A stretch of 64,000 nucleotides of DNA from Paenibacillus sambharensis (GTDB lineage Bacteria; Bacillota; Bacilli; Paenibacillales; Paenibacillaceae). A program made the translations under genes and the position numbers. Location of the stretch: NCBI RefSeq assembly GCF_003233845.1, contig NZ_QKRB01000057.1, positions 62,001 through 126,000 on the forward strand. Reading direction: 5' to 3'. The notes beneath the pieces are model-generated. The model saw nothing but the letters and a program-made list of their open reading frames with translations, was not told where the DNA came from and ran no database searches. Shown here piece after piece: positions 8,002 through 19,410 of this stretch (its first letter is position 1; each line of letters opens with the position of its first letter).

Positions 8002-8123
8002 AAAAAGCTGTGGTAAAAAACTGGCCAAATGTCCATACTAGGAGGGGGCAAATTACTGCTTCATAAGGGAACATTCGCAACCTTAGATGAAACCCATATC
8101 AAAGTTGTATGAAAAAAGCTGTG
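8002..8123 (+). repeat. Two copies of an 11-bp direct repeat in the comM-sucC intergenic region
   Basis: AAAAAGCTGTG occurs at 8002-8012 and 8113-8123. The 416-base region 7813-8228 has no convincing gene. It contains the comM promoter, these repeats, an eight-codon open stretch at 7990-8016 (MSKWKKLW, weak ribosome-binding spacing) and the sucC promoter. The repeats could be operator sites or chance. Confidence 0.35.
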
Positions 8124-8163
8124 CTATTTTATACGAAAAAATAAGGAAAGCCGATTGGAATCA

Positions 8164-8172
8164 TGTTACAAT
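8164..8172 (+). promoter_or_regulatory. Candidate extended -10 promoter of sucCD
   Basis: TGTTACAAT is a TGnTATAAT-type extended -10, about 57 bases before the sucC start. No good -35 is present, as is common for extended -10 promoters. A weaker TTGTAT/TTTATA pair (8105-8110, 8128-8133, 17-base spacing) lies just upstream. Confidence 0.45.
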
Positions 8173-8228
8173 AACAATGGTCTGTGTACATATCGAGACT
8201 GAAGCTGCGGATAGGGAGGATTTCGGTA

Positions 8229-9389
8229 ATGAATATCCATGAGTATCAAGGCAAAGAAGTCCTGAAGCAATACGGGGTCGCAGTACCGGAAGGCAAAGTC
8301 GCTTTCACAGTTGATGAGGCAGTAGAAGCGGCACAAGCGCTGGGCACACCGGTTGTTGTGGTGAAAGCGCAAATCCATGCAGGCGGACGCGGTAAGGCAG
8401 GCGGTGTCAAGGTTGCCAAGAGCCTGGACGAGGTCCGGCAGTACGCGGGAGACATCTTAGGGAAGACGCTGGTGACGCATCAGACGGGCACTGAAGGCAA
8501 AGAAGTAAAGCGCTTGCTTATTGAGCAGGGCTGCGACATCAAGAAGGAATACTACGTTGGCGTCGTGGTTGACCGCGGTACAGGTCGCGTCGTTATGATG
8601 GCTTCGGAGGAAGGCGGCACCGAGATTGAAGAGGTAGCTGCGCATTCACCGGAGAAGATTTTCAAGGAAGTGATTGACCCGGCAGTCGGACTGCAGCCGT
8701 TTCAGGCGCGCAAGCTGGCTTACGCGATCAATATTCCGAAGGAGCTCGTGAATAAAGCGGTGCAGTTTATGACGGCTTTGTATACGGCTTTTGTGGACAA
8801 GGACTGCTCGATTGCAGAGATCAATCCGCTTGTTGTAACGGGAGACGGCAATGTTATGGCGCTCGATGCCAAGCTGAATTTTGATTCGAATGCGCTTTAC
8901 CGGCATGCCGATATTCTGGAGCTTCGCGACCTGGACGAAGAGGACGAGAAGGAAATTCAAGCTTCCAAATTCGACTTGAGCTACATAGCGCTGGACGGTA
9001 ATATCGGTTGTATGGTTAACGGCGCCGGACTGGCAATGGCTACGATGGATATTATCAAATATTACGGCGGAGACCCGGCAAACTTCCTCGATGTTGGGGG
9101 CGGTGCCACCAAGGAGAAGGTTACAGAAGCGTTCAAGATCATTCTGTCCGACGAGCAGGTTAAAGGCATCTTCGTCAACATCTTCGGCGGCATTATGCGC
9201 TGTGATGTTATTGCTGAGGGTGTTGTGGCAGCAGCCAAGGAGCTGGGCCTCAGCCGTCCGCTCGTTGTCCGTCTTGAAGGCACGAACGTGGACCTCGGCA
9301 AGAAAATCCTGAACGAATCGGGACTCAATATCGTCGCTGCGGATTCGATGGCAGACGGCGCTCAGAAGATCGTTGAACTCGTAAAGTAA
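8229..9389 (+). CDS. sucC: Succinyl-CoA synthetase (ADP-forming) beta subunit
   Basis: With SucD, SucC interconverts succinyl-CoA and succinate in the TCA cycle with substrate-level ATP (or GTP) formation. The 386-residue product has the ATP-grasp N-terminus [17 protein letters not shown], the loop [11 protein letters not shown], metal-binding [22 protein letters not shown], and the C-terminal CoA-ligase domain with [18 protein letters not shown] and [12 protein letters not shown]. The start ATG 8229 is preceded by GGGAGG; an in-frame upstream ATG exists but precedes the ribosome binding site. sucD follows after 115 bases. Confidence 0.97.
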   Translation: MNIHEYQGKEVLKQYGVAVPEGKVAFTVDEAVEAAQALGTPVVVVKAQIHAGGRGKAGGVKVAKSLDEVRQYAGDILGKTLVTHQTGTEGKEVKRLLIEQGCDIKKEYYVGVVVDRGTGRVVMMASEEGGTEIEEVAAHSPEKIFKEVIDPAVGLQPFQARKLAYAINIPKELVNKAVQFMTALYTAFVDKDCSIAEINPLVVTGDGNVMALDAKLNFDSNALYRHADILELRDLDEEDEKEIQASKFDLSYIALDGNIGCMVNGAGLAMATMDIIKYYGGDPANFLDVGGGATKEKVTEAFKIILSDEQVKGIFVNIFGGIMRCDVIAEGVVAAAKELGLSRPLVVRLEGTNVDLGKKILNESGLNIVAADSMADGAQKIVELVK

Positions 9390-9504
9390 CAAGTGCATAG
9401 GCAGGACAGGCCGGAGCGGATATACGGCGGCGTTCTGACAGGCTTCTGAACAGACTGAAGGAGCAGTTTACCGCACGAATTCATATAGGGGATGTGAGCC
9501 TTCG

Positions 9505-10437
<933 letters not shown>

Positions 10438-10469
10438 GCAGTATAATGGAATAAACCAGTAAGAAGGCG

Positions 10470-10517
10470 GGCAGCCTTCCTTCACCTTGAGACAAGGTGG
10501 CGGAAGGCTGTCTTTTT
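10470..10517 (+). terminator. Intrinsic terminator after sucD
   Basis: The outer stem GGCAGCCTTCC (10470-10480) pairs with GGAAGGCTGTC (10502-10512). It encloses a perfect inner hairpin CACCTTG/CAAGGTG, and TTTTT follows. Confidence 0.9.
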
Positions 10518-10692
10518 GTGTTTGATCACACTGCCATACGGTTGTAAGACAGCCGGCAGAGACCAATTATATGGCCGCGCTTGCATTCTTTTCCCGAGTG
10601 AAGCACAATAAGGTATGGAGTTCACTGAATATTGTGTATATCTAATGAAGAGAAAGTGAATGCCTGCCGGTCCTGACAAGGAGTGGCTTGGA

Positions 10693-11880
10693 ATGACAGC
10701 GAAGGAAATCATGGAATGGTCGGATAGGGAAATCATATTCACACTGCACGAAACCAGGGGGATTGGTGCTCAGACAATACGCAAGCTGGTCAATCAGGGG
10801 CTGCTGTGCCGCTGCCTGACCTTCTCTCAAGAAGAATGGAAGGAAGCAGGGCTGAACAGACCTCAGGCAGCAGCGGCTGCCGGGACGATGAACCGCTCAT
10901 TCTTCTTAAGAAGGGCCAACTATTATAATGAAGCAAAAATCCGCTGGATGACCGTGCTGGATGCGAATTATCCTGAGATGCTCAGACAAATCGCTGATCC
11001 GCCGTGGGTGATCTATTATGTCGGCCGAGAGGAGCTGCTAGCGGCACCTGCAGTGTCTATAGTCGGTACAAGAGGACCTACGGCTTACGGCAGGCGCCAG
11101 GCATTGAAGCTTGCGGGAGAGCTGTCACGTTCAGGGATTACGGTTATTAGCGGAATGGCCAAAGGCATTGACGCTTATGCCCATGAAGGAGCCTTGGACA
11201 GTACGGGAAGTACGATTGCTGTGCTGGGCACGCCGGTCAACCGGATTTACCCGCCGCAGAACGCCTCGCTGTACAGGGCTATTGCGGAACGCGGGCTGAT
11301 CGTTTCGGAGTACCCTGTTGGCAGCCCGTTCCACCCGGGAATGTTTCCGCAGCGCAACCGGATCATCGCAGGCCTCTCCTGGGCGACTGTAGTAGTGGAA
11401 GCGACGAAGGGAAGCGGATCGCTGATTACAGCGGGCCAGGCTGTGGATTATAACCGTGAGGTATTCGCTGTGCCCGGTCCGCTTGGCGCGCAGAAGAGTG
11501 AAGGGGCGAACGAGCTGATTGCCCGCGGTGAAGCAGCGCTTTTAACGGGAGTGGAACCGCTGTTATCCCATATCATACGGACCGCAGAGCCTGAGGTCAT
11601 TCGGACCGCATTAAGCAGTCCATTGCGGGCTGATAAGAATGCCGCACAGGCAGCTCAGACTCCGCAGCAGGACAGCAGCGGGCAGCTGCCGGATAAGGCC
11701 GGGCAGGTATCAGATGCCGAGGCAGAGGTATTACGCCTGCTGCGCGATCAGCCGCGAACGGCGGATGAGCTGTGCGAGCTTACCGGCATGGCTTTTGGAC
11801 TTTTACACGCACTTCTGATAAATTTATCTATAAAACATAAAATTGAACAACATCCGGGTTCATTATATAGCGCGGTTTAG
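10693..11880 (+). CDS. dprA: DNA-processing protein DprA (Smf)
   Basis: DprA binds incoming single-stranded DNA and loads RecA during natural transformation. The 395-residue product has an N-terminal helix-hairpin-helix region ([18 protein letters not shown]). The Rossmann core includes [53 protein letters not shown] and [14 protein letters not shown]-terminal winged-helix segment ([18 protein letters not shown]) follows an Ala/Gln-rich linker. Start ATG 10693 lies 9 bases after AAGGAG; the ATG at 10660 has no comparable site. It lies between sucD and topA as in Bacillus. Together with comM nearby it suggests transformation capacity, which is inference. Confidence 0.95.
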   Translation: MTAKEIMEWSDREIIFTLHETRGIGAQTIRKLVNQGLLCRCLTFSQEEWKEAGLNRPQAAAAAGTMNRSFFLRRANYYNEAKIRWMTVLDANYPEMLRQIADPPWVIYYVGREELLAAPAVSIVGTRGPTAYGRRQALKLAGELSRSGITVISGMAKGIDAYAHEGALDSTGSTIAVLGTPVNRIYPPQNASLYRAIAERGLIVSEYPVGSPFHPGMFPQRNRIIAGLSWATVVVEATKGSGSLITAGQAVDYNREVFAVPGPLGAQKSEGANELIARGEAALLTGVEPLLSHIIRTAEPEVIRTALSSPLRADKNAAQAAQTPQQDSSGQLPDKAGQVSDAEAEVLRLLRDQPRTADELCELTGMAFGLLHALLINLSIKHKIEQHPGSLYSAV

Positions 11881-11917
11881 CGCATTTTACAGAACCATTG
11901 TCGGGAGGAGGGGCAGT

Positions 11918-14014
11918 ATGGCGGATTCATTGGTTATTGTGGAATCACCAGCAAAAGCGAAGACGATCGGCAAATATTTAGGCAGCAAGTTTATCGTAAA
12001 GGCGTCGATGGGTCATATCCGGGATTTGCCCAAAAGCCAGATCGGTGTAGAAGTGGAGAAAGACTTTGAGCCCAAATACATTACGATTCGCGGAAAAGGC
12101 AGTGTCCTGAAGGAACTGAAGGATGCCAGCAAAAAAGTTAAAAAAATCTATCTGGCGGCTGACCCGGATCGCGAAGGCGAGGCGATTGCGTGGCATTTGG
12201 CCCACTATCTGGATCTCGATGAGACGGAAACATGCCGGGTTGTATTTAACGAAATTACGAAGCAAGCCGTCAAGGATGCATTCAAATCGCCAAGACCGAT
12301 TAATATGGATCTGGTTAACGCTCAGCAGGCACGGCGGATATTGGACCGTCTTGTAGGCTATAAGATCAGCCCTCTATTATGGAAGAAAGTGAAGAAGGGC
12401 CTGTCGGCCGGTCGTGTTCAGTCGGTTGCAGTCAAGCTGATTATTGACCGGGAAAATGAAATAGACGCCTTCGTGCCGGAAGAATACTGGTCGATTACAG
12501 CGTCTCTGCTGCACGGCAAATCCGCATTCGAGGCCAAGTTTTATGCCATGAATGGGGAGAAGAAGGAGCTGTCCAGCGAGGCTGATGTTCAGCAGGTGCT
12601 GCAGGCGATGGAGGGCTCTGACTTTGTAGTTAAGGAAGTTAAGGAGAAGGAGAGGCTCCGGAATCCGGCGCCGCCTTTCATCACAAGCTCGCTGCAGCAG
12701 GAAGCTGCCCGCAAGCTCGGCTTTCGTGCCGCCAAGACAATGTCGGTTGCCCAGCAGCTCTATGAGGGTGTTGATTTGGGCAAGGAAGGCACGGTTGGTC
12801 TTATCACTTATATGCGTACAGATTCGACTCGAATCTCCCCCGTCGCCCAAGAGGAAGCCAAGGAGTACATTATCGAAAAGTTCGGGGAGCCTTATGCACC
12901 TGAGGAGTTCCGTAACTACGTCCGCAAGAACGCCAATGCCCAGGATGCGCATGAGGCGATCCGTCCGACTTCGGTTCTTAGGACCCCTGATGAAATGAAG
13001 CCTTTCCTGACGCGCGACCAGCTGCGTCTCTATAAGCTGGTCTGGGAAAGATTTTTGGCGAGCCAGATGTCTTCTGCTGTTCTGGACACGATGACGGTTG
13101 ATATTGCAGTCGGTCCCGTTACATTCAGGGCAGTCGGTTCAAAAGTGAAGTTTCACGGCTTCATGAAGGTGTACGTTGAGGGGAACGATGACGGCACGAC
13201 AGAGGAAGACAAGTTTCTTCCGCCTCTCAAGCAGGGGGATAAAGCGGAGAAGCAGACCATAGAGCCCAAGCAGCACTTCACCCAGCCGCCGCCGCGCTAT
13301 ACGGAGGCAAGGCTGGTTCGTACACTGGAGGAGCTGGGAATTGGGCGGCCTAGTACGTATGCTCCGACACTGGAGACTATTCAGAAGCGCGGCTATGTGG
13401 CGATTGAAGAGAAGAAATTTGTTCCAACCGAGCTTGGCGAGCTGGTTATACAGCTTATGGAAGAATTCTTCCCCGAAATATTGGATGCAGAATTCACCGC
13501 CCATATGGAAGGCGACCTCGATAGTGTGGAGGATGGCAAGGAAGATTGGGTAAAGGTTCTGGCAGCCTTCTACGAATCCTTCGAGAAGCGGCTTGAGGTC
13601 GCGGAGGATGAGATGAAGGAAGTGGAGATCCAGGACGAGGTTTCAGATGAAATTTGTGAGAAATGCGGCCGCCATCTGGTGTATAAGATGGGACGGTTCG
13701 GCAAGTTCCTGGCCTGCTCAGGGTTTCCTGATTGCCGCAACACGAAGCCGATTGTCAAGGACATCGGCGTAAAGTGCCCGAAATGCACGGAAGGCAAAAT
13801 TATCGAACGGCGCAGCAAGAAGGGAAGAATCTTCTACGGCTGCGATCAATATCCCGGCTGCGATTATGTATCCTGGGATAAGCCGACCGATAAGCCCTGT
13901 CCTGAATGCAGTACGCTTATGGTTGAGAAGCGCAATCGCTCTGGCGGCAAGCTGCTGTGTACACAATGCAGCCACTCAGAGGAGCTGCCTGACGATCAGG
14001 AGCAGGCCGAATAG
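11918..14014 (+). CDS. topA: DNA topoisomerase I (type IA)
   Basis: TopA relaxes negative supercoils through a 5'-phosphotyrosine intermediate. In the 698-residue product the TOPRIM glutamate is E9 ([16 protein letters not shown]), and [13 protein letters not shown] holds the metal-binding acidic pair. The active-site tyrosine is Y298 in [12 protein letters not shown]. Three C-terminal four-cysteine zinc ribbons are visible: CEKCGRHL...CSGFPDC, CPKCTEG...CDQYPGC, and CPECSTL...CTQC. The start ATG 11918 follows GGGAGGAGGGG. It begins the topA-trmFO-hslVU-codY cluster. Confidence 0.97.
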   Translation: MADSLVIVESPAKAKTIGKYLGSKFIVKASMGHIRDLPKSQIGVEVEKDFEPKYITIRGKGSVLKELKDASKKVKKIYLAADPDREGEAIAWHLAHYLDLDETETCRVVFNEITKQAVKDAFKSPRPINMDLVNAQQARRILDRLVGYKISPLLWKKVKKGLSAGRVQSVAVKLIIDRENEIDAFVPEEYWSITASLLHGKSAFEAKFYAMNGEKKELSSEADVQQVLQAMEGSDFVVKEVKEKERLRNPAPPFITSSLQQEAARKLGFRAAKTMSVAQQLYEGVDLGKEGTVGLITYMRTDSTRISPVAQEEAKEYIIEKFGEPYAPEEFRNYVRKNANAQDAHEAIRPTSVLRTPDEMKPFLTRDQLRLYKLVWERFLASQMSSAVLDTMTVDIAVGPVTFRAVGSKVKFHGFMKVYVEGNDDGTTEEDKFLPPLKQGDKAEKQTIEPKQHFTQPPPRYTEARLVRTLEELGIGRPSTYAPTLETIQKRGYVAIEEKKFVPTELGELVIQLMEEFFPEILDAEFTAHMEGDLDSVEDGKEDWVKVLAAFYESFEKRLEVAEDEMKEVEIQDEVSDEICEKCGRHLVYKMGRFGKFLACSGFPDCRNTKPIVKDIGVKCPKCTEGKIIERRSKKGRIFYGCDQYPGCDYVSWDKPTDKPCPECSTLMVEKRNRSGGKLLCTQCSHSEELPDDQEQAE

Positions 14015-14080
14015 CAGGTTTACAGCAGGAACACAGACTGTAGTTGACAGCCGGTTGATCTGGAAAGGAAGGAACATACG

Positions 14081-15409
14081 TTGAATCAGGTTAAGAAGGT
14101 AACAGTAATTGGAGCAGGGCTTGCCGGCAGCGAGGCTGCCTGGCAGATCGCTTCCCAAGGTGTGCCGGTCGTACTGGTCGAGATGCGGCCGGTCACACGG
14201 ACACCTGCTCACCATACCGATAAATTTGCAGAGCTTGTATGCAGCAACAGTCTCCGTGCCAATGGCCTGACCAACGCCGTTGGTGTACTGAAGGAAGAAA
14301 TGCGGCGAATGGGCTCCCTTATTCTAAGCTCGGCGGACCAGCATGCTGTGCCGGCAGGAGGCGCGCTTGCAGTTGACCGTGACGGGTTCTCGGGTGCGGT
14401 AACGGAGGCACTGCGCAATCATCCGCTAATCGAAGTGCGCAATGAAGAGTTTACAGATATCCCGGAAGACGGAATTACCGTCATTGCCACTGGCCCTCTG
14501 ACGTCTCCTGCTTTATCCGAGAAGATTCAGAGCCTGCTTGGAGAATCATATTTTTACTTCTACGATGCCGCGGCACCGATCGTGGAGAAGGAATCTGTGG
14601 ACATGAACAAGGTCTATCTGGCTTCCCGTTATGACAAGGGAGAAGCAGCTTATCTTAATTGTCCGATGACAGAGGAAGAGTTCAACACCTTTTATGATGC
14701 CCTGATCACAGCTGAAACAGCTGCCTTGAAGGAATTCGAGAAGGAAGTATATTTTGAAGGCTGCATGCCGGTAGAGGTCATTGCTTCAAGGGGCCGCCAG
14801 ACGCTGCTGTTCGGGCCGATGAAGCCGGTAGGGTTAATCAATCCGCATACGGGCAAGCTGCCTTATGCCGTTGTGCAGTTGAGACAGGATAATGCAGCTG
14901 GTACGCTGTATAATTTGGTAGGATTTCAAACCCATCTCAAGTGGGGGGAGCAGAAACGGGTGTTCTCCTTAATCCCGGGACTGGAAAATGCGGAATTCGT
15001 CCGCTTTGGTGTAATGCATCGCAATACCTTCATTAACTCTCCCAAGCTGCTGGAGAAGACTTACCAGTTCAAGGGGAGAGAGAATCTCTTCTTCGCCGGC
15101 CAGATGACTGGTGTCGAAGGATATGTGGAGTCTGCCGCTTCCGGCCTGATTGCAGGCTTGAATGCCGGTCGTATGGCCAGGGGGCTTGAACCGCTGGTAC
15201 TGCCTCCAGAGACGACATTAGGCAGCATGGCGCAATATATTACAACAGCTGACTTCAAGCATTTTCAGCCGATGAACGCCAACTTCGGACTATTTCCGCC
15301 CCTTGGTACGAAGATTCGGAATAAGAAGGATAAGAACGAAGCCATTGCGGGACGGGCATTGGAGCAGCTTGAGCAGTTTAAAGTGGAATATATGGATCAG
15401 CCGTCTTAA
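14081..15409 (+). CDS. trmFO: Methylenetetrahydrofolate-tRNA-(uracil-5-)-methyltransferase TrmFO
   Basis: This folate- and FAD-dependent enzyme makes ribothymidine at position 54 of tRNA. The N-terminal FAD-binding motif is [18 protein letters not shown]. Other family blocks are [46 protein letters not shown], and [21 protein letters not shown]. Start is TTG 14081, 8 bases after GGAAAGGAAGG; 442 residues. In B. subtilis xerC follows, whereas here hslV follows after about 94 bases. Confidence 0.96.
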   Translation: MNQVKKVTVIGAGLAGSEAAWQIASQGVPVVLVEMRPVTRTPAHHTDKFAELVCSNSLRANGLTNAVGVLKEEMRRMGSLILSSADQHAVPAGGALAVDRDGFSGAVTEALRNHPLIEVRNEEFTDIPEDGITVIATGPLTSPALSEKIQSLLGESYFYFYDAAAPIVEKESVDMNKVYLASRYDKGEAAYLNCPMTEEEFNTFYDALITAETAALKEFEKEVYFEGCMPVEVIASRGRQTLLFGPMKPVGLINPHTGKLPYAVVQLRQDNAAGTLYNLVGFQTHLKWGEQKRVFSLIPGLENAEFVRFGVMHRNTFINSPKLLEKTYQFKGRENLFFAGQMTGVEGYVESAASGLIAGLNAGRMARGLEPLVLPPETTLGSMAQYITTADFKHFQPMNANFGLFPPLGTKIRNKKDKNEAIAGRALEQLEQFKVEYMDQPS

Positions 15410-15503
15410 GCGGAGATCTTTTATATATCGAATGCATATGCAATAACGGCAGCAGAGGGTGCGCAGGGAACCTTCAGTATATCTTGGAAGGAGTGAGCGG
15501 GAA

Positions 15504-16046
15504 GTGGAGATGCAGTTTCATGCCACAACGATCTGTGCGGTTCGTCACGAAGGCAAAGGTGCCATAGCGGGTGACGGTCAGGTTACCTTCGGCAACAGCA
15601 TGGTGATGAAAGGTTCTGCGAAGAAGGTTAGAAGGCTGTACAGGGGGCAGGTCGTTGCCGGTTTTGCCGGATCGGTGGCCGATGCTATCACCTTATTTGA
15701 GAAATTTGAAGGCAAGCTGGAGGAGCATCACGGCAATTTGCAGCGTGCTGCAGTAGAGATGACCAAGGAATGGCGTTCGGACCGTGTGCTGCGCCGTTTG
15801 GAGGCTATGATGCTCGTCATGGATAACAATGGTCTGCTGTTGTTATCCGGCAATGGAGAAATCATAGAGCCGGATGATGGCATTTTGGCAATCGGATCGG
15901 GCGGCAGCTTCGCTCTGGCTGCAGCCAGAGCGCTTAAAGTTCATGCGCCTCACCTGAATGCCAGGGAGATGGCTCAGTTCGCGCTTGAAACAGCAGCTGA
16001 TATTTGTGTATTTACCAACCGGAATATTATCGTCGAAGAAGTCTAA
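15504..16046 (+). CDS. hslV: ATP-dependent protease proteolytic subunit HslV (ClpQ/CodW)
   Basis: HslV is the proteasome-like peptidase of the HslUV complex. The core has [42 protein letters not shown], and [17 protein letters not shown]. The start chosen is GTG 15504 (MEMQFHATT), 10 bases after AAGGAG, giving 180 residues; ATG 15510 (MQFHATT) is the alternative. B. subtilis CodW begins MSSFHATT and is reported to use the N-terminal serine as nucleophile. No serine precedes the Thr-Thr here, so maturation to the threonine, as in E. coli HslV, is more plausible. It is followed by hslU after 43 bases. Confidence 0.94.
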   Translation: MEMQFHATTICAVRHEGKGAIAGDGQVTFGNSMVMKGSAKKVRRLYRGQVVAGFAGSVADAITLFEKFEGKLEEHHGNLQRAAVEMTKEWRSDRVLRRLEAMMLVMDNNGLLLLSGNGEIIEPDDGILAIGSGGSFALAAARALKVHAPHLNAREMAQFALETAADICVFTNRNIIVEEV

Positions 16047-16089
16047 TTCATGCGTGCCAGGCAGCGGCACGGAATCGGGGGTATGTCGA

Positions 16090-17487
16090 ATGGGCAATGA
16101 GGCGCTGACGCCGCGGCAGATCGTGGCTGAGCTTGATAAGTATATAGTTGGCCAGAAGGCGGCCAAGCGATCGGTGGCAATTGCGCTCCGCAACCGCTAT
16201 CGCAGAAGCAGGCTGGAGGAGTCGCTGCGGGATGAGATCGTTCCGAAAAATATTCTCATGATCGGGCCAACCGGTGTGGGCAAGACAGAGATAGCCAGAC
16301 GTCTGGCGAAGCTGGTGAACGCTCCTTTTGTTAAAGTGGAGGCTACCAAGTTCACAGAAGTGGGCTACGTAGGCCGCGACGTAGAGTCGATGGTGCGGGA
16401 TCTGGTGGAAACCTCGATTCGGATGGTGAAGGCGGAGAAGACGGAACAGGTTCGTGATAAAGCGGAGAAGCTGGCTAATGACCGGATCGTTTCGCTGCTT
16501 GTGCCGGGTGCCAGCAAGCCCAAGACAGGACGTAATCCGCTCGAAATGCTGTTTGGCAATCAGAATCAGCAGCAGCAGCCGGAAGAGGAAGAGGCGGATA
16601 ACTCAGTAGCGGAACGGCGTAAGCAGGTTAAAGAGCAGCTTGCGCAGGGCAAGCTGGAGGACGAGGTTATTGAGATAGAAGTGGAAGACGCAAGTCCCAA
16701 CATGCTTGATATGCTGTCCGGTCAAGGGATGGAGAATATGGGCATGAACATGCAGGAGATGTTTGGGCAGTTCCTGCCGAAACGGATGAAGAAGCGTAAG
16801 CTGCAGGTCCGGGAAGCCCGCAAGGTGCTGACTCATGAGGAAGCTCAGAAGCTGATTGATATGGATGATGTTATCCAGGAATCCACGAGGCGCGCCGAGC
16901 AAACAGGAATTATCTTTATTGATGAAATCGATAAAATCGCCAGTCCATCGCGTGGAAGCGGGCCGGATGTGTCCAGAGAGGGCGTGCAGCGCGATATTCT
17001 GCCGATTGTGGAGGGCTCAACGGTTATGACCAAGTATGGCCCGGTCAAGACCGATTATGTGCTGTTCATAGCCGCGGGAGCTTTCCATATTGCCAAGCCA
17101 GCGGATCTTATCCCAGAGCTGCAGGGCCGTTTCCCGATCCGGGTCGAGCTCAGCAATCTTACGCTGGACGACTTTGTCAGTATTCTGACCGAGCCGAAGA
17201 ATGCGCTCACTAAGCAGTATACAGCTTTGCTTGAGACCGAAGGAATTCGGGTGGAGTTTTCGGAGGATGCGATCAGAGAGCTTGCGGGGATAGCGGCAGA
17301 TGTGAACCGGAATACGGAGAATATCGGAGCTAGGCGGCTGCATACCATTTTGGAGAAGCTGCTTGAGGATCTTTCCTTTGAAGCGCCTGAGCTTTCTCTT
17401 GAGCAAATGCTCATCACACCGGAGTATGTAAGGGATAAGGTTGGCGATATTGCGCAGAATCGTGATTTAAGCCAATATATTTTGTAG
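16090..17487 (+). CDS. hslU: HslU (ClpY) AAA+ unfoldase of the HslUV protease
   Basis: HslU unfolds substrates and feeds them to HslV. The 465-residue product starts [19 protein letters not shown]. It carries Walker A GPTGVGKT at residues 59-66, an intermediate (I) domain rich in Glu, Gln and Lys at about 120-240, Walker [12 protein letters not shown], and the C-terminal NRDLSQYIL tail that docks into HslV. The start ATG 16090 was chosen from homology; upstream in-frame codons belong to hslV overlap. The ribosome binding site is poor (CGGGGGT). Confidence 0.96.
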   Translation: MGNEALTPRQIVAELDKYIVGQKAAKRSVAIALRNRYRRSRLEESLRDEIVPKNILMIGPTGVGKTEIARRLAKLVNAPFVKVEATKFTEVGYVGRDVESMVRDLVETSIRMVKAEKTEQVRDKAEKLANDRIVSLLVPGASKPKTGRNPLEMLFGNQNQQQQPEEEEADNSVAERRKQVKEQLAQGKLEDEVIEIEVEDASPNMLDMLSGQGMENMGMNMQEMFGQFLPKRMKKRKLQVREARKVLTHEEAQKLIDMDDVIQESTRRAEQTGIIFIDEIDKIASPSRGSGPDVSREGVQRDILPIVEGSTVMTKYGPVKTDYVLFIAAGAFHIAKPADLIPELQGRFPIRVELSNLTLDDFVSILTEPKNALTKQYTALLETEGIRVEFSEDAIRELAGIAADVNRNTENIGARRLHTILEKLLEDLSFEAPELSLEQMLITPEYVRDKVGDIAQNRDLSQYIL

Positions 17488-17511
17488 CGTAAACATTGTG
17501 GGGGGCAGGCA

Positions 17512-18282
17512 ATGAGTTTATTAGCGAAGACACGGACACTAAACCGGCTGCTGCAGCGGGCTGCTGGCAAGGCGCTGAATTTCCGCGAGATGGCCGAGGT
17601 GCTGTGTTCAACCATTCAGGCACATGTATTCGTTGTCAGCAGAAGAGGCAAGCTGCTGGGCTGTGACGCTGTAGGCGCTTGGGAGCATGAGCGATTACGG
17701 GCAGCAACAACAGGTGAGACAAGATTCCCAGCCGCGACCAATGACCGTTTCCTGCAGATGAACGAGACGGTTACGAATGTGCAGCTCGACAGCGGGATCG
17801 CTGAAACGTTCCCGGATGTATCCGCCCAAGAGATTATGACCGTTGTACCGATCATAGGCGGAGGCGACCGGCTCGGCACATTGGTGCTGACAAGGCAGCA
17901 GACCGCATTCAATGACGATGATTTGATCTTAGCGGAATACGGATCCACGATAGTAGGCATGGAAATTCTGCGTGAAAGAGCGGAAGAAATTGAAGTAGAG
18001 GCCCGCAGCCGTGCGGTTGTTTCCGTAGCGGTCAATTCATTATCGTTCAGTGAATTAGAGGCCGTTGAGCATATATTTGAAGAACTGGACGGCAAAGAAG
18101 GCCTGCTTGTCGCTTCCAAAGTGGCGGATCGTGTGGGGATTACAAGATCAGTTATCGTTAATGCCCTCCGAAAGCTGGAAAGCGCGGGAGTCATTGAGAC
18201 CCGGTCGCTTGGTATGAAAGGCACCTATATCAAAATATTAAATGATCAGCTGCTGCAGGAGCTGGACAAGATCAAAATCTAA
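17512..18282 (+). CDS. codY: GTP- and branched-chain-amino-acid-sensing global regulator CodY
   Basis: CodY represses nutrient-limitation genes, including motility genes in Bacillus, when GTP and branched-chain amino acids are plentiful. The 256-residue product has an N-terminal GAF-type domain (about 1-150) beginning [16 protein letters not shown] coiled linker follows, then a C-terminal winged helix with [23 protein letters not shown] at about 200-222 and [12 protein letters not shown]. Start ATG 17512 is preceded by GGGGGGCAGG. It is the last gene of its cluster, directly before the fla/che operon but separated from it by a strong terminator. Confidence 0.97.
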   Translation: MSLLAKTRTLNRLLQRAAGKALNFREMAEVLCSTIQAHVFVVSRRGKLLGCDAVGAWEHERLRAATTGETRFPAATNDRFLQMNETVTNVQLDSGIAETFPDVSAQEIMTVVPIIGGGDRLGTLVLTRQQTAFNDDDLILAEYGSTIVGMEILRERAEEIEVEARSRAVVSVAVNSLSFSELEAVEHIFEELDGKEGLLVASKVADRVGITRSVIVNALRKLESAGVIETRSLGMKGTYIKILNDQLLQELDKIKI

Positions 18283-18305
18283 AGTTACAAAAAAATTACA
18301 AGAAT

Positions 18306-18354
18306 ATAAGAACAAAGCCCTATCTTTTTCAAAAAGATAGGGCTTTGTTCTTAT
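18306..18354. terminator. Large palindromic terminator between codY and fla/che
   Basis: A perfect 24-bp inverted repeat (18306-18329 with 18331-18354) with a one-base centre and T-runs built into the arms. The top of the stem is A/T (CTTTTTcAAAAAG) and the lower part GC-rich (AAAGCCCTATC). It should stop codY transcription effectively, so fla/che needs its own promoter. Confidence 0.85.
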
Positions 18355-18399
18355 TGTCCGGAGTTAGGAAAATATGGAATATTAGGTTGTCGGCATTAA

Positions 18400-18428
18400 T
18401 CGACATACAGCTCTCATTTTTTTAATAA
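18400..18428 (+). promoter_or_regulatory. Candidate promoter of the fla/che operon
   Basis: TCGACA (18400-18405) and TAATAA (18423-18428) are 17 bases apart, about 85 bases before flgB. It is a moderate sigma-A match, selected because the upstream terminator implies a promoter in 18355-18512. No good sigma-D box was seen here. Confidence 0.3.
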
Positions 18429-18512
18429 AGGTTTGTCGAATTTAGAAGGAATGGGGCCTGTTTTGTTGAATACATAGCTTAGATAATAGACGGGGAAAGT
18501 GGTGGGCGATAG

Positions 18513-18932
18513 TTGAACGTATTGAATGGTGCTGGATTCAATCGACTGACAGCTGCAATCGGGGCTGCTGAAATGAGACAGCAGGTCATCTCAAACAATG
18601 TGGCAAATGTTGATACGCCATATTTCAAACGGTCTGAAGTTGTTTTTGAGTCGATTCTGGAGCAGCAGATGAATGGCTTCGGCCCGGCAAAGCAACTGGC
18701 AGGAAGAAAGACCAGTGAAAAGCACATTACGATCGGTCCAAATTCCCAAGCCTTGGCTCCGAAGCTGGTATCAGATCAAACTTCTGTCATGAACAACAAT
18801 GTAAATAATGTCGATATTGATCGAGAAATGTCACTTCTCGCGAAGAATCAGCTTCGATATAATGCATTAGTCCAGCAGTTAAATCATGAAATGAGTATGA
18901 TGCGCATTGGCGTCGAAGGGAGAGCGGTATAA
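18513..18932 (+). CDS. flgB: Flagellar proximal rod protein FlgB
   Basis: 139 residues. The N-terminal rod-family motif is MRQQVISNNVANVDTPYFKR, and the C-terminal amphipathic helix is VDIDREMSLLAKNQLRYNALVQQLNHE. It forms part of the proximal rod that crosses the periplasm-equivalent space and wall. Start is TTG 18513 with a weak ribosome binding site (GGTGGG); TTG 18522 is also in frame. It is the first gene of the fla/che operon; flgC starts two bases after its stop. Confidence 0.95.
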   Translation: MNVLNGAGFNRLTAAIGAAEMRQQVISNNVANVDTPYFKRSEVVFESILEQQMNGFGPAKQLAGRKTSEKHITIGPNSQALAPKLVSDQTSVMNNNVNNVDIDREMSLLAKNQLRYNALVQQLNHEMSMMRIGVEGRAV

Positions 18933-18934
18933 AT

Positions 18935-19387
18935 ATGAGACTAACGAATGGATTTGATGCGAGTGCTTCCGCATTAACGGCTCAAAGACTTCGCATGGAT
19001 GTTATCTCATCCAATATAGCTAACGCAGAGACAACCCGCGGTAAAGTGGTGAATGGAGAATTTCAGCCTTATGCAAGAAAGATGGTTGTAATGGCTCCTG
19101 TGAAAGGCTCGTTTGCAGATATGCTGGATCAGAAGCTTGAAGGCGGCAGCAGCCGCTCGAATGGTGTGAAGGTTACCAAAATCATGGAAGACCGGACTCC
19201 GCCAAAACTGGTGTATAACCCGACCCATCCGGACGCAGACGCTGACGGATATGTAAAAATGCCTAATGTGGATGTGTTGAAAGAGATGGTAGATATGATT
19301 TCTGCCACACGTTCCTATGAGGCAAATGTAACAGCCCTTAATTCGACAAAGTCGATGTTTATGAAAGCATTAGAGATAGGCAAATAA
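18935..19387 (+). CDS. flgC: Flagellar proximal rod protein FlgC
   Basis: 150 residues. The N-terminal LTAQRLRMDVISSNIANAET is the rod-protein signature. The middle has YNPTHPDADADGYVKMPNVDVLKEMVDMI, and the C-terminal RSYEANVTALNSTKSMFMKAL is diagnostic for FlgC. Start ATG 18935 follows GGGAGAG. It assembles with FlgB, FlgF and FlgG on the MS ring. Confidence 0.97.
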   Translation: MRLTNGFDASASALTAQRLRMDVISSNIANAETTRGKVVNGEFQPYARKMVVMAPVKGSFADMLDQKLEGGSSRSNGVKVTKIMEDRTPPKLVYNPTHPDADADGYVKMPNVDVLKEMVDMISATRSYEANVTALNSTKSMFMKALEIGK

Positions 19388-19410
19388 TTTCCTAACATGG
19401 AGGGTTTATA

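Noticed and set aside
8184-8228. N-terminal extension of SucC by 15 codons
   Set aside because: The GGGAGG site and the conserved MNIHEYQG start place initiation at 8229.
12377-12952. 191-codon minus-strand ORF within topA
   Set aside because: Leu/Arg/His-rich shadow of an intact, well-conserved gene; no ribosome binding site.
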